A program made the position numbers and the translations under genes. Below are positions 52,046-61,392 of a stretch of 63,029 bases of DNA, piece by piece. The notes under the pieces are model-generated. The model was not told the origin of the DNA. It searched no databases and saw only the letters and a program-made list of their open reading frames with translations. This stretch comes from Streptomyces sp. SM11 (GTDB lineage Bacteria > Actinomycetota > Actinomycetes > Streptomycetales > Streptomycetaceae): NCBI RefSeq assembly GCF_002910905.1, contig NZ_NEUE01000309.1:10783-73811 (forward strand), read 5' to 3'. Each line of letters starts with the position of its first letter. The first letter of the stretch is position 1.

Positions 52046-53275
52046 ATGTATACAACAGAGGTACCAGAAGCCCGCATTGAGGACGCGAGCAACGTCCTGG
52101 TCGCCCCTTCGGTATTGCACGAAGACGACGTGGTCAGGGACTTCTTCGGGGCCACGATCACGCCGGAGCAGCTTGCCTCTGGTTCGCCCGACCTCGCAGA
52201 GAAGACCGTCTACCTGTGCGGCGACACATCCGGGATCAGCGGCCGCCAACTGCGTGCGGCTGAACGGGTGTTCGTGGTCCGGGAGCTGTCGCACGGGTAC
52301 GACGAGGGCGTCGACGCACGCTGGGCCGTCGTCGGCGTCGGCCGACTTCCCCTCCGCGTGCACGGTGCCGGCGTGTACTACCGCAGCTATTTCGAGCTCG
52401 ACGCCGATCACTTCGGAAGGATCAGCGCGGAGCACGCGTTCCAGTCCCTGACGGAGTCGACCAAGCCCGGAACGGCCCATCGCAGCGGAATCTATCTGAC
52501 GCCCGTCACGCAGGACGGTGACGCACTGCATTTCCGCCTGCTCCGGTGCTCCACGAACTTCTCCGGGCCGACCGAGAGCTTTCGCCCGACCGACACCCAC
52601 ATCGTCGAGTCGCTGAACCGCGAGGCCGCCACCGTCTTCCGGAACCAGGCGCCGCTGAATCACGTCCTCGCTCAGATCTACCGCAACACCCTTGCCACGC
52701 CCGAGCGCAAGCAGTCCAAGGCCAAGATCTCGGCCCATGCCGACAAGACCAAGGACATGCCCGCCCACGGGATCATGGCCTTCTGCACCTTCTACGACGG
52801 GCTTGACAAGCTGGAGCCCTTGGCCGGAGACCCCTTCGACTACGGCGTGAAGCGTGCCAGCGGGCTGACCAGACTCCGCTTTCGCCTCAAGGAGCCGACA
52901 GAAGGCCGCGACGAGGCCGCGCTCCCTCAGCAGTTCACCCTGACGCTCTATCCCGGCTCCGTGTTCTTCATGCCACTGTCCACCAACCGCCTGTATACGC
53001 ACGAGATCCGGCCCTCGGCGCTGGACGCCGAGTTGCTCCCGATCCGCCTGGGATACGTGGTGCGCTGTTCGAGCGCCGAGGCCGTTCACAAGGACGGCCA
53101 CACCTTCCTCAAGGCGGCCGGCGGTCCGGTGAAGCTGGGGCCGCCCACACAGGACGGCATGGACGATCTGCGCAGGCTGTACGCCGAGGAGAACAGGACC
53201 TCGTCCTTCATCGACTACGGCGACAGGTTTCTCTTCAGCATGAACTCGGGGGACTACGATGCCCCCCGGGTCTAG
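52046..53275 (+). CDS. AlkB-like 2OG-Fe(II) oxygenase A (tandem pair)
   Basis: 409 residues from the ATG at 52046; in-frame GTGs at 52028 and 51995 are alternatives and none has a Shine-Dalgarno. A novel N-terminal part of about 200 residues precedes a C-terminal double-stranded beta-helix. There, KISAHADKTKDMP gives His231-x-Asp233, NRLYTHEIRPS gives His319 and LPIRLGYVVR gives the 2-oxoglutarate Arg334. LNHVLAQIYRN before the HxD box resembles the AlkB nucleotide-lid strand. The reaction (demethylation or hydroxylation) and substrate are unknown. It overlaps gene B by 17 bases. GC is visibly lower than in the surrounding genes. Confidence 0.7.
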   Translation: MYTTEVPEARIEDASNVLVAPSVLHEDDVVRDFFGATITPEQLASGSPDLAEKTVYLCGDTSGISGRQLRAAERVFVVRELSHGYDEGVDARWAVVGVGRLPLRVHGAGVYYRSYFELDADHFGRISAEHAFQSLTESTKPGTAHRSGIYLTPVTQDGDALHFRLLRCSTNFSGPTESFRPTDTHIVESLNREAATVFRNQAPLNHVLAQIYRNTLATPERKQSKAKISAHADKTKDMPAHGIMAFCTFYDGLDKLEPLAGDPFDYGVKRASGLTRLRFRLKEPTEGRDEAALPQQFTLTLYPGSVFFMPLSTNRLYTHEIRPSALDAELLPIRLGYVVRCSSAEAVHKDGHTFLKAAGGPVKLGPPTQDGMDDLRRLYAEENRTSSFIDYGDRFLFSMNSGDYDAPRV

Positions 53276-54041
53276 GATCTCGGACGCGATCCTCTCGTGC
53301 GCCTTGCCGGCCGAGGAGGATCTCTTCGCGGACCTGTCGGTGTCGGCTCGCCTGGAAGACGTGGGAAAAGGCCGACGAGGCGCCACACTGGCCAGGATCG
53401 ACGAGACGGGTGATGTGCCTCTTGTCCGTACCACCACTCGATACGGCAGCCCGACGCAGCGTTTCCGGGCAGTGCACGAGCGGCTGGCGCAACAGATTCA
53501 GGAACGTGCCGAGCTTTCGGTCGGATTCAACAACGCCCTCATCGAGAGCTACACGAGCGCTTACACCACCATGGGCTTTCATTCCGACCAAGCCTTGGAT
53601 CTGGCCGACGACTCGTACATCGCCGTCTTCTCCTGCTACCAGCATCCCGAAGCGGGCCCGCCGAGGAAGCTGATCTTCGCATCAAAGGGATCCGGTGAGG
53701 GGGCCGATGGCGAGAAGTTCGAGATCCCTCTCGCCCACAACAGTGTTGTCGCGTTCTCTGTCGACTCGAATCGGCGACTCAAGCACAGAATCGTCTTGGA
53801 CGCGCCCGGCCGAGCGGCGGACAACCAATGGCTGGGTGTGACGTTCCGAACGTCAAAGACCCGCGTTCGGTTTCACGACGGACATGCCTACCTTCCGCAG
53901 GGTGCGCGCCTCATGGCGGCCGACGACGAGCAGAGGAACGAGTTCTACCGACTGCGGCGCCGTGAGAACAAGGAAACGGACTTCACCTACCCCCTTCTGA
54001 CGTACACCATCAGTGAGAGCGATCTGATGCCGCCCGTCTGA
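53259..54041 (+). CDS. AlkB-like 2OG-Fe(II) oxygenase B (tandem pair)
   Basis: 260 residues; the ATG at 53259 lies inside the last codons of gene A (17-base overlap), so translation is coupled. Iron ligands are His108 and Asp110 in MGFHSDQALDL and His176 in RRLKHRIVL; Arg197 in GVTFRTSK is the 2-oxoglutarate anchor. NNALIESYTSAYTTMGFHSD closely follows the AlkB pattern. It is a distant relative of gene A. A 60-base sample (53461-53520) counts 63% GC, against about 77% at 56101-56160, pointing to horizontal gain. A DNA, RNA or small-molecule substrate is possible. Confidence 0.72.
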   Translation: MPPGSRISDAILSCALPAEEDLFADLSVSARLEDVGKGRRGATLARIDETGDVPLVRTTTRYGSPTQRFRAVHERLAQQIQERAELSVGFNNALIESYTSAYTTMGFHSDQALDLADDSYIAVFSCYQHPEAGPPRKLIFASKGSGEGADGEKFEIPLAHNSVVAFSVDSNRRLKHRIVLDAPGRAADNQWLGVTFRTSKTRVRFHDGHAYLPQGARLMAADDEQRNEFYRLRRRENKETDFTYPLLTYTISESDLMPPV

Positions 54042-54535
54042 ATGAGCGTTCTGTTCGGCAACGGGCGCTCCATCGTTTTCCGGTGCCGGGCGGCTTCGGG
54101 TCTGCTGAGCCAGTAGGTTTCTGCGGCGGTCAGGCCGTGGACGGACCCGGGCAGGGCGGGTACGCCCACAACAGCCGCCGAACGGAAGGCCGACGCAATG
54201 CCTGGTGCGTCATGATCGATACAGGGCCCGGTCATTGCGCAACGGCATTCAGTCCCAGTTCAGCCTCTGCTCCTCGTCCACCACCGGCATGTTGCCGTTG
54301 AGCGGCCGGCAGGTTTCAAGAGACGTGGCGATCGCCTCCATGAGCGCCGGCAGGGACGCCCACATCTCATGCGACAAGCGCATGACGCCTTCCACCGCCT
54401 CGGCTTCGTGGACGCGCCCCCGGTCGATCTCGGGACGGTGGTCCAGCACGATGTGCGCTCCGCCGAGGTCCCGCGCGATGGGTGAGCGGTCCGCCCGCGC
54501 GCATCAGAATGGCTGAAGGGGTCCCGGGTGCTCGC
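54042..54535. other. gene-poor spacer with one doubtful small ORF
   Basis: 494 bases between the oxygenase pair and the DUF397 gene. I see one small minus-strand ORF (listed separately) and no RNA gene, terminator stem or repeat that I can support. Composition is like the oxygenase genes, a little lower in GC than the flanks. It may be the scar of the insertion that brought them. Confidence 0.5.
54249..54449 (-). CDS. Doubtful 66-residue protein
   Basis: 66 residues from the GTG at 54449, with GGCGGAG eight bases upstream. Sequence is acidic and helical (EAEAVEGVMRLSHEMWASLPALMEAIATSLE) with LNGNMPVVDEEQRLNWD at the end. It does not overlap a better ORF. I recognise no family. It could be a small partner of the neighbouring regulator, or a remnant. 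Confidence 0.35.
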   Translation of the reverse strand: MLDHRPEIDRGRVHEAEAVEGVMRLSHEMWASLPALMEAIATSLETCRPLNGNMPVVDEEQRLNWD

Positions 54536-54781
54536 TCAGCCCCGGGCGGCGTACGCGAGGAAGGGGGTCCAGGCGGCCGGGGCGACGGCGAGCTGCGGGC
54601 TCTCCTCGATCTTGGAGTCGCGGACGTGGACGGTGGAGGGGCAGGCGGCGACCTCGACGCAGTCGTCGCCCGAGCCGCCGCTGTAGCTCGACTTGTGCCA
54701 CTCCAGGGCGACCTCGACGCAGGAGTCGCCGGAGCCGCTGCTATAGCTGCTCTTGAACCAGGCCAGGGGTGTGGTGCTCAT
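54536..54781 (-). CDS. DUF397 protein with a duplicated first half
   Basis: 81 residues; the ATG overlaps the stop of the regulator gene (ATGA). DUF397 proteins are small partners of WhiJ-like regulators. Here the opening motif occurs twice: AWFKSSYSSGSGDSCVEVAL and EWHKSSYSGGSGDDCVEVAA, followed by one full C-terminal half (VHVRDSKIEESPQLAVAP). The duplication adds about 20 residues to the usual 60-65. Cytosolic. Confidence 0.88.
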   Translation of the reverse strand: MSTTPLAWFKSSYSSGSGDSCVEVALEWHKSSYSGGSGDDCVEVAACPSTVHVRDSKIEESPQLAVAPAAWTPFLAYAARG

Positions 54782-55659
54782 CTCGCTCCTCGCATCCGCC
54801 GCATCAGGCTCTTGGAGTCGTCCAACGAGAGAGCCTGTGAACGCATACTGGCACACCGCATCTGGAGTGCGCTGAGCACTTTGAGGTCGGAGACGAACTG
54901 TCCGTGCTCCTGCCCTTCCAGGTAGCCGAACCACTGGTGATCCTGCGTTTCCAGCAGTTGCATCGGCCCGTGCAGCCCCGCGTGGTGATGCCGTACCAGC
55001 GGCATGATCTGGATGTCCACATTGCGCAGCTCGGACAGGTCGAGGATATGGTCGAGCAGCTCCCTGGTGACCTCTTCGCCGCCCAAGTCCCGCAGGAACA
55101 GATGCTCTTCGAGGATGAAACTGAAGGAGGTGTTGGGCCGGTTCCGCAGCAGTTGCTGACGCTCCAGCCGAGCCGCGAGCTGGGCCTCGATCTGCTCGTC
55201 ACCGAGCGGCGGCAACTGGTCGGTGAACAGCGTCCGCGCGTACGCGGGTGTCTGCAACAGCCCCGGAATCAACCGGCACTCGTACGTGTACAGACTCAGC
55301 GCCCCCAGCTCCAGCTGCGCCCACTGCCGGAACCAGCTCGCCAGCCCCTTCCGACGCGTCAGATGCTTTGCCGCGCCCCGGATCACCCCGAACGCGTCCA
55401 GCACCCCTTCGGCGCGCTCCACGACGTCCGGTGGCGGGAAGCGCCGTCCCTGCTCGATGGAGGCGACGGTTTCGATCGAGTACCCGACGAGCGGGGCGAA
55501 CTGTTCCTGCGTCAGCCCGGCCCGCCTGCGGCAGGCCTTGACCACTTCTCCGAACACCTTGAGGCTGTACTGCGATTCGGGCTCGGTGCCGCTGCGGCCG
55601 CCGCCGTTGCCGAAAGTCCCGTACGTGGTGCTGTCGATGCCATCTGTGCCGTGCGTCAT
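54778..55659 (-). CDS. WhiJ-like XRE regulator (HTH plus DUF5753)
   Basis: 293 residues from the ATG at 55659 with AGGTGG eight bases upstream; an ATG at 55677 is an alternative. The helix-turn-helix is at about residues 38-75 (RRAGLTQEQFAPLVGYSIETVASIEQGRR). The rest is the DUF5753 ligand-like domain with WFRQWAQLELGALSLYTYECRLIPGLLQTPAYAR and VDIQIMPLVRHHHAGLHGPMQLLE. The regulator, DUF397 protein and ATPase here form the usual Streptomyces trio; WhiJ and its relatives influence sporulation. Whether this copy controls the neighbouring oxygenases is unknown. Confidence 0.9.
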   Translation of the reverse strand: MTHGTDGIDSTTYGTFGNGGGRSGTEPESQYSLKVFGEVVKACRRRAGLTQEQFAPLVGYSIETVASIEQGRRFPPPDVVERAEGVLDAFGVIRGAAKHLTRRKGLASWFRQWAQLELGALSLYTYECRLIPGLLQTPAYARTLFTDQLPPLGDEQIEAQLAARLERQQLLRNRPNTSFSFILEEHLFLRDLGGEEVTRELLDHILDLSELRNVDIQIMPLVRHHHAGLHGPMQLLETQDHQWFGYLEGQEHGQFVSDLKVLSALQMRCASMRSQALSLDDSKSLMRRMRGAR

Positions 55660-55813
55660 GTACGGCCACCTCCCCATGCGCCTGTCCTGGTTCGCGACCC
55701 GTCCATGCTCACGGAATGTGACCCGTACCGTCTACCCTTCGCACCCGTACGCTGACTCAGCGTACGAGTAGCTGACCTGGTACAGGAGGGTCCGGGGCCC
55801 GGAGTCTGGGGGC

Positions 55814-56278
55814 ATGGAAGCGCCAACGAAGACCCAACCCGCCATAACCGTACGTGTGTTCAACCGTCAATTCGGTGCGGATCCGCGCGGCGCCCGGCTC
55901 GCCCGCCGCGTCGGGCTGCACAAGCTGCACACCTGGGGCATCCCGTATCTCAGTGACGCCTCGGAGTCGGCGGCCCTGATCATCGGCGAGCTGACGGCCA
56001 ACGCGGCGACCCACGGCCGTGTCCCCGGCCGCAACTTCGAACTGCGCCTTTCGCACCTGCCCGGCGACCCGGAAACGCCCGGTCTCCTGCGGATCGAGGT
56101 GTCCGACACCCGGGGTGAGTGCAGGCCGCCCGGCCCGGGTGAACTCACCGCGCCGGAGGACGGCTCCGACAGCGGGCGCGGGCTGCTGATCGTGGACGCC
56201 CTGGCCGACCGCTGGGCGGTACTCGACCGCCAGCCGCCGGGCAAGACGGTCCGCGCCGAACTGGACCTGCTGTACTGA
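55814..56278 (+). CDS. Anti-sigma-factor-like ATP-binding protein (HATPase_c)
   Basis: 154 residues, divergent from the WhiJ-like gene. It has the GHKL ATP-binding boxes: ALIIGELTANAATHG (N box), LRIEVSDTRGE (G1) and DSGRGLLIVDALADRWAVL (G2). Length and motifs match the RsbW/SpoIIAB-like kinases found in large numbers in Streptomyces, usually without their own anti-anti-sigma partner. It probably belongs to the WhiJ-like locus. Cytosolic. Confidence 0.88.
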   Translation: MEAPTKTQPAITVRVFNRQFGADPRGARLARRVGLHKLHTWGIPYLSDASESAALIIGELTANAATHGRVPGRNFELRLSHLPGDPETPGLLRIEVSDTRGECRPPGPGELTAPEDGSDSGRGLLIVDALADRWAVLDRQPPGKTVRAELDLLY

Positions 56279-56379
56279 GTGTCCGAGGCCGACGAGTGGC
56301 AGCCGTCCAGGGGTGGGGGCCGATCGACCCCGTCGACTGCCACCGGTGGGCGTGGACGGGGCCGGCGATGCTGGCCGAT

Positions 56380-57200
56380 TCAGCGGGACGGGCGGGACGA
56401 GCGGGTGGTGTGGGCCGCGTCGAGGAGGCGGCGCAGGCGCAGGCCGTCGGGGGCGATGGCGGTGACGAGTGCGGCGGGGCCCGCGAGGGGGGTGAGGACC
56501 GCCAGTCCGTCCTGCGGGGTGTCGGCGAGGGCCCGGACGGCGGGTGGTTCCGCGTCGAACTCGGGGTCGACGACGAGGATCTGGCCGGTCGCCCGGTGAT
56601 GGGCGAGGACGGCGGGGCCGTCCCAGCCGGCGGCTCCCGGTCCGTAGTCCGCTTCCTGGTCGAGGAGCACGTGTCCGCCGCGACGGACGGTGAGCCTGGT
56701 GGTCACGCGGCCGGGTGGTTCGCCCGTGCGCCCGAGTACCAGCTCTTCTCGCAGGACGAGCCGTGCGGTGGGGGCCAGGTCGATCGTCCAGGTCTGCCGC
56801 AGATTGCTGCCGGCGGCGCTGATCAGGGGTTTGGGCAGCCAGCGGAGTTCCGCGTGGTCCGCCACGGCCAGGTGCACGTCATAGGTGGCGGGTGCGGTGG
56901 TGGGGCCTCTGAGGGCGAGGGTCGCGGCCGCCGACGTGACGTGGAGGGCGGCGCCCTGCTGGGCGGTGGCCTCGATGCGCAGGCGGTCGCCGCCGAGGGG
57001 AGCGCTCATGGCCCCGACGACGCACACCCGCGCTTCGGTGCCCCGTGAGCGCAGACGCCGGAGTTCGAAGGGGCCGTCGCCGTCGAGAACGGGCAGGACG
57101 GTGCCGCCGCCCCTGCCTGCGGCCGTGATGCGGGCCGTGGCTCGTACGCCGACGCCGGCCGTGCTGCGGCCCGCCGGCACGGCGAGTGCGGGTGCGGAGG

Positions 57201-57204
<4 letters not shown>
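56380..57204 (-). CDS. ureD: Urease accessory protein UreD
   Basis: 274 residues from the ATG at 57204, overlapping the ureG stop (ATGA). UreD (UreH) acts as a scaffold, with UreF and UreG, to load nickel into the urease active site. Typical strands are RLRIEATAQQGAALHVTSAAATLAL, WLPKPLISAAGSNLRQTWTIDLAPTARLVLREELVLGR and GWDGPAVLAHHRATGQILVV. It is the last gene of the operon. Length is standard. No UreE chaperone is encoded in the window. Confidence 0.92.
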
Positions 57205-57902
<698 letters not shown>

Positions 57903-57956
57903 CCGGTTTCCTTGTGTCGGGTCTGGCGTCGTGACTCGTCGTGACTCGTTGCGGGG

Positions 57957-58631
57957 TCAGGAGGCGAAGAGGCGTGCGGGCCGGGTGGCGTGCTGCTGGG
58001 CGCTGATGTCCAGCAGCGGCGCGGAGGCCGCGGGCAGGGCATCGACTCCTTCTTCGGGGAGGCGCTGCGCTGCCTCGGCGGCGACTGCGGCGACGCGATC
58101 GAGTTCCGGTGCCAGGCGGGCGAGCACGGTGGTGGCGTCGAACGGGTCCAGGCTCAGCAGCCGGACCGTCGCGGTGGCCGGCCCGCCGACGGTCTCGTAC
58201 ACCGCCGCGTAGGCGGCGTCCAGCGGATCGAGCCCGGCCGACCGGGCGGCCACGCCCAGCACCACCGGCTGGTGTACACCCCGTGGCCGGGCCGCCGCGA
58301 GCGCGTCGAGCTCGGCCGACGGCCACGTGGCGCGGGCCGCTCGCATCATCTGCCGGCCCAGCTTGCGAGCGGTGTCACGCAGAGCGGCCACGGGGGTACG
58401 GGCGTCGGCGGCCTGGTCGAGGACCAGGGGATCGTGCCCGGCGGCGGCCGCGGCGGCCAGCGCCGCCGCGACCAGCCCGGCTGTGTGCAGCCGCCCCCGG
58501 CAGAACTCCTCCAGCGTCCCGGCGTCAGTGATCCGGCCGGCCGCGACCGCCGGTTCGGCTCCGCCCGAGTGGGCGTGGCCGCCGGCCGGGAACCGCCCGT
58601 CGGTCAGGATGAGCAGCGCGGCACGGTTCAT
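57957..58631 (-). CDS. ureF: Urease accessory protein UreF
   Basis: 224 residues, helical. LLILTDGRFPAGGHAHSGGAEPAVAAGRI is the conserved N-terminal block, and PVVLGVAARSAGLDPLDAAYAAVYETVGGPATATVRLLSLDPFDATTVLARL the C-terminal one. UreF gates the UreG GTPase in the UreDFG activation complex. It lies between ureC and ureG, 47 and 54 bases from them. Cytosolic. Confidence 0.94.
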   Translation of the reverse strand: MNRAALLILTDGRFPAGGHAHSGGAEPAVAAGRITDAGTLEEFCRGRLHTAGLVAAALAAAAAAGHDPLVLDQAADARTPVAALRDTARKLGRQMMRAARATWPSAELDALAAARPRGVHQPVVLGVAARSAGLDPLDAAYAAVYETVGGPATATVRLLSLDPFDATTVLARLAPELDRVAAVAAEAAQRLPEEGVDALPAASAPLLDISAQQHATRPARLFAS

Positions 58632-58678
58632 TCTTCATTCCTCTGCTCGACGGCCGGCTTCCCTGCGCTCCGTGAGGC

Positions 58679-60676
58679 TCAGAAGAGGAAGTAGCGCTGG
58701 GCCATGGGGAGCTCGGACACGTACGCGCGGTCGACGATGTGGCCGTCGACGAAGGTCGTCACGTCGGTCACCTTCGCTCCGCCGATGATGACGTCGTAGG
58801 TGTCGGGATCGATGCGGACGTGCGGGGTGGCGTGGTTCTCCTTCATGTCCGCCTTCTTGACGCCGCGCGTACCGGTGATCGCCTTGAACCGCTTGTTGAG
58901 CCTGGAGTCCTCGGCCAGGCCGTTCCCGATGGCCCGTTCGGTGACGAAGTTGTAGGAGAGGGAGCCGGGCGCCAGGCCGGTGGCGCCCCACATGGGCCGG
59001 GGCAGTACGGGCTGGGGGGTGGGGATGGACGCGTTGGCGTCGCCCACCTGCGCGTAGGCGATCTGGCCGCCCTTGATGACCAGGTGGGGCTTGACCCCGA
59101 AGAACTTCGGTTCCCACAGGACCAGGTCGGCCAGCTTTCCGGTCTCCACGGAGCCGACGACGGCGTCGATGCCCTGGGCGAGAGCCGGGTTGATGGTGTA
59201 CTTCGCGACGTACCGGCGGGCGCGCCGATTGTCCGCCAGCGGCGGCCGGGCCTCCGGGGTCGTGTCCGCCGCCGTTCCGGCCCGCACTGTTCCGGCCTGT
59301 GCTGTTTCGGACTTCGGTCCGGTCTCCGGTTCGTCCCGGGGCCGGTCTTCTTCCAGGAAGCCGCGGCGGACCTTCATGACGTGCGCTGTCTGCCAGGTAC
59401 GCATGATCATCTCGCCGATGCGGCCCATGGCCTGGGCGTCCGAGGACATGATCGAGATGGCGCCGAGATCATGGAGGATGTCCTCGGCGGCCATCGTGGA
59501 GGGCCGGATCCGGGAGTCCGCGAAGGCGAGGTCCTCCTCGACCTTCGGGTTGAGGTGATGGCAGACCATCACCATGTCGAAGTGCTCCTTGACCGTGTTG
59601 ACGGTCAGCGGACGGGTGGGGTTGGTGGAGGCGGGCAGCACGTTCGGCTCGCTCACCATCTTGATCATGTCGGGAGCGTGGCCGCCTCCCGCGCCCTCGA
59701 CGTGGAAGACGTGGATGGAGCGGCCGCCGATGGCGTCGATGGTGTCCTGGACGAACCCCGCCTCGTTCAGCGAGTCGGCGTGGAGGGCGAGCTGGACCCC
59801 GGTCTCCTCGCACACCTCCAGACACTGCTCGATGACCGCCGGTGTGGCGCCCCAGTCCTCGTGGATCTTCAGACCGAGGACACCGGCGTCGACCTGGGCG
59901 AGCATCGACTCCCTCGACATCGTGGCGCCCTTGCCGAGCAGCCCGATGTTCACCGGTGAGCTGTCCAGTGCCTCGAACATGCGGTCGACGTGCCACGCGC
60001 CGGGCGTGACCGTGGTCGCCGTGCTGCCTTCCGCCGGGCCCGTACCGCCACCGATGAGCGTGGTGACACCCGCCGCCAGTGCCTCGCGGACCTGGTCGGG
60101 GCAGATGAAGTGGACATGTGTGTCGATCCCGCCGGCGGTGAGGATCCTGCCCTTGCCCGAGATGACCTCGGTGTCCGGACCGATGACGAAGTCGGTGGGC
60201 CGGGGGCCGATCCCGTTGTGAGGCTCCGCGCCCTCATGGAGGGGGTTCATGGTCTCGGGGTTGTACGCCTTGCCCAGCGCGACGATGTTCCCGTCGCGGA
60301 GGGCGACATCCGCCTTGACGATGCCCCAGTGGTCCAGAACGACGACACCCGTGATGACCGTGTCCGGCGGACTCGCCGTCGCGGGGTCGGCCGACTTCCC
60401 GGACGGTGCCTTCGCCGGGTCGCGCGGCACGACGGACTGACCCATCGACTCGCGGATCACCTTGCCGCCGCCGAAGACCATCTCGTTCCCGCTGCGGCCG
60501 GGGCCTCCCGACCAGTCGTCCTCGATCTTGACGCTCAGCGCCGTGTCGGCGAGGCGGATACGGTCACGGGTCGTCGGCCCGAACCGGTCCGCATAGGCCG
60601 GTCGCGTCAACGGATCGAACGCCGTCGGCTCCTCCGGACAGCAGGAGCAGTCGGGGCACTGAACGGTGGTACTCAC
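58679..60676 (-). CDS. ureC: Urease subunit alpha (UreC) with three extra segments
   Basis: 665 residues, against about 570 in the family. All catalytic residues are present: His187/His189 (HVHF), the carbamylated Lys270 (GLKIHEDWG), His299, His325, the flap Cys372-His373 (MVCHHLNP) and Asp413 (SSDAQAMG). The extra length is in three places: an N-terminal extension of about 25 residues with Cys7, 10, 12 and 13; a Pro/Ser/Ala insertion at about 83-104; and a Glu/Ala/Thr-rich insertion at about 443-480, before NRRARRYVAKYTINPA. It hydrolyses urea to ammonia and carbamate. Its ATG overlaps the ureAB stop. Confidence 0.96.
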   Translation of the reverse strand: MSTTVQCPDCSCCPEEPTAFDPLTRPAYADRFGPTTRDRIRLADTALSVKIEDDWSGGPGRSGNEMVFGGGKVIRESMGQSVVPRDPAKAPSGKSADPATASPPDTVITGVVVLDHWGIVKADVALRDGNIVALGKAYNPETMNPLHEGAEPHNGIGPRPTDFVIGPDTEVISGKGRILTAGGIDTHVHFICPDQVREALAAGVTTLIGGGTGPAEGSTATTVTPGAWHVDRMFEALDSSPVNIGLLGKGATMSRESMLAQVDAGVLGLKIHEDWGATPAVIEQCLEVCEETGVQLALHADSLNEAGFVQDTIDAIGGRSIHVFHVEGAGGGHAPDMIKMVSEPNVLPASTNPTRPLTVNTVKEHFDMVMVCHHLNPKVEEDLAFADSRIRPSTMAAEDILHDLGAISIMSSDAQAMGRIGEMIMRTWQTAHVMKVRRGFLEEDRPRDEPETGPKSETAQAGTVRAGTAADTTPEARPPLADNRRARRYVAKYTINPALAQGIDAVVGSVETGKLADLVLWEPKFFGVKPHLVIKGGQIAYAQVGDANASIPTPQPVLPRPMWGATGLAPGSLSYNFVTERAIGNGLAEDSRLNKRFKAITGTRGVKKADMKENHATPHVRIDPDTYDVIIGGAKVTDVTTFVDGHIVDRAYVSELPMAQRYFLF

Positions 60677-61392
60677 ATCTGCTCCTCGTCGAACGAACCC
60701 TTGACCATGTCGAGCGAGCCGTTGACCTTCTCGGGCAGGCCTTCGATCCTGCCGCGCAGACCGTGGACCACCCGGGCCCCCTCGATGGGTACGAGCTGGA
60801 CCTTCTCGGTGATGCCGGGCTCGAAGCGCACCGAACTGCCGGCGGGGACGTTCAGACGCCTGCCCCACGCCTCCTTGCGGACGAACTCCAGGCCGTCGTT
60901 GGCCTCGGCGAAGTGGTAGTGGGAGCCGACCTGGACGGGCCGGTCGGTCGGATTGGCGACCATCAGCTCCGTCACCTGGCCGAGCTGCCTGTTGCGCTCG
61001 TTGAAGATCACCACCTCGTCCTCGTCCACGGGGGAGAAGTCGACCTTCCCCGGGCAGGTGGCCGGCTCCTCGTCCTGGCCCGCCTCCGGGAACGGGCCGT
61101 GGATGGTGACCAGCTTCGTCCCGTCGGGGAACGTGGCCTCCACCTGCACGTTCTCGATCATCTCGGGGATGCCCTCCATGACCTCCTCCCGCGCCAACAC
61201 CTTGCGGCCGGACGACATCAGCTCGGCCACGGTCCTGCCGTCCCGGGCCCCTTCGAGAACATGCACGATCAACAGCGCCATGGCCTCCGGGTGGTTCAGC
61301 AGCACGCCGCGGGCCCGGCGCTTCTCCGCTACGTCGGCGGCCACATGCATCATCAGGCGTTCTTGCTCGTGTGGGGTGAGGTGCACAGACAT
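60673..61392 (-). CDS. ureAB: Fused urease gamma-beta subunit (UreAB)
   Basis: 239 residues from the ATG at 61392. Residues 1-100 are UreA (LTPHEQERLMMHVAADVAEKRRARG, LNHPEAMALL, EGIPEMIENVQVEATFPDGTKLVTIHGP). Residues 130-239 are UreB (VDFSPVDEDEVVIFNERNRQ, PTDRPVQVGSHYHFAEAND, RLNVPAGSSVRFEPG). The two separate subunits of Klebsiella are joined by a linker of about 25 acidic residues. It is the first gene of ureAB-C-F-G-D. The fusion fixes gamma:beta stoichiometry. The Shine-Dalgarno is weak. Confidence 0.94.
   Translation of the reverse strand: MSVHLTPHEQERLMMHVAADVAEKRRARGVLLNHPEAMALLIVHVLEGARDGRTVAELMSSGRKVLAREEVMEGIPEMIENVQVEATFPDGTKLVTIHGPFPEAGQDEEPATCPGKVDFSPVDEDEVVIFNERNRQLGQVTELMVANPTDRPVQVGSHYHFAEANDGLEFVRKEAWGRRLNVPAGSSVRFEPGITEKVQLVPIEGARVVHGLRGRIEGLPEKVNGSLDMVKGSFDEEQM

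Noticed and set aside
53987..54235. Minus-strand 82-codon open frame after the oxygenase pair
   Set aside because: It runs into the end of gene B and has no Shine-Dalgarno or family resemblance.
56296..56343. Stem GTGGCAG...CTGCCAC between the ATPase and ureD genes
   Set aside because: Only seven pairs around a loop of more than 30 bases; too weak to call a terminator.
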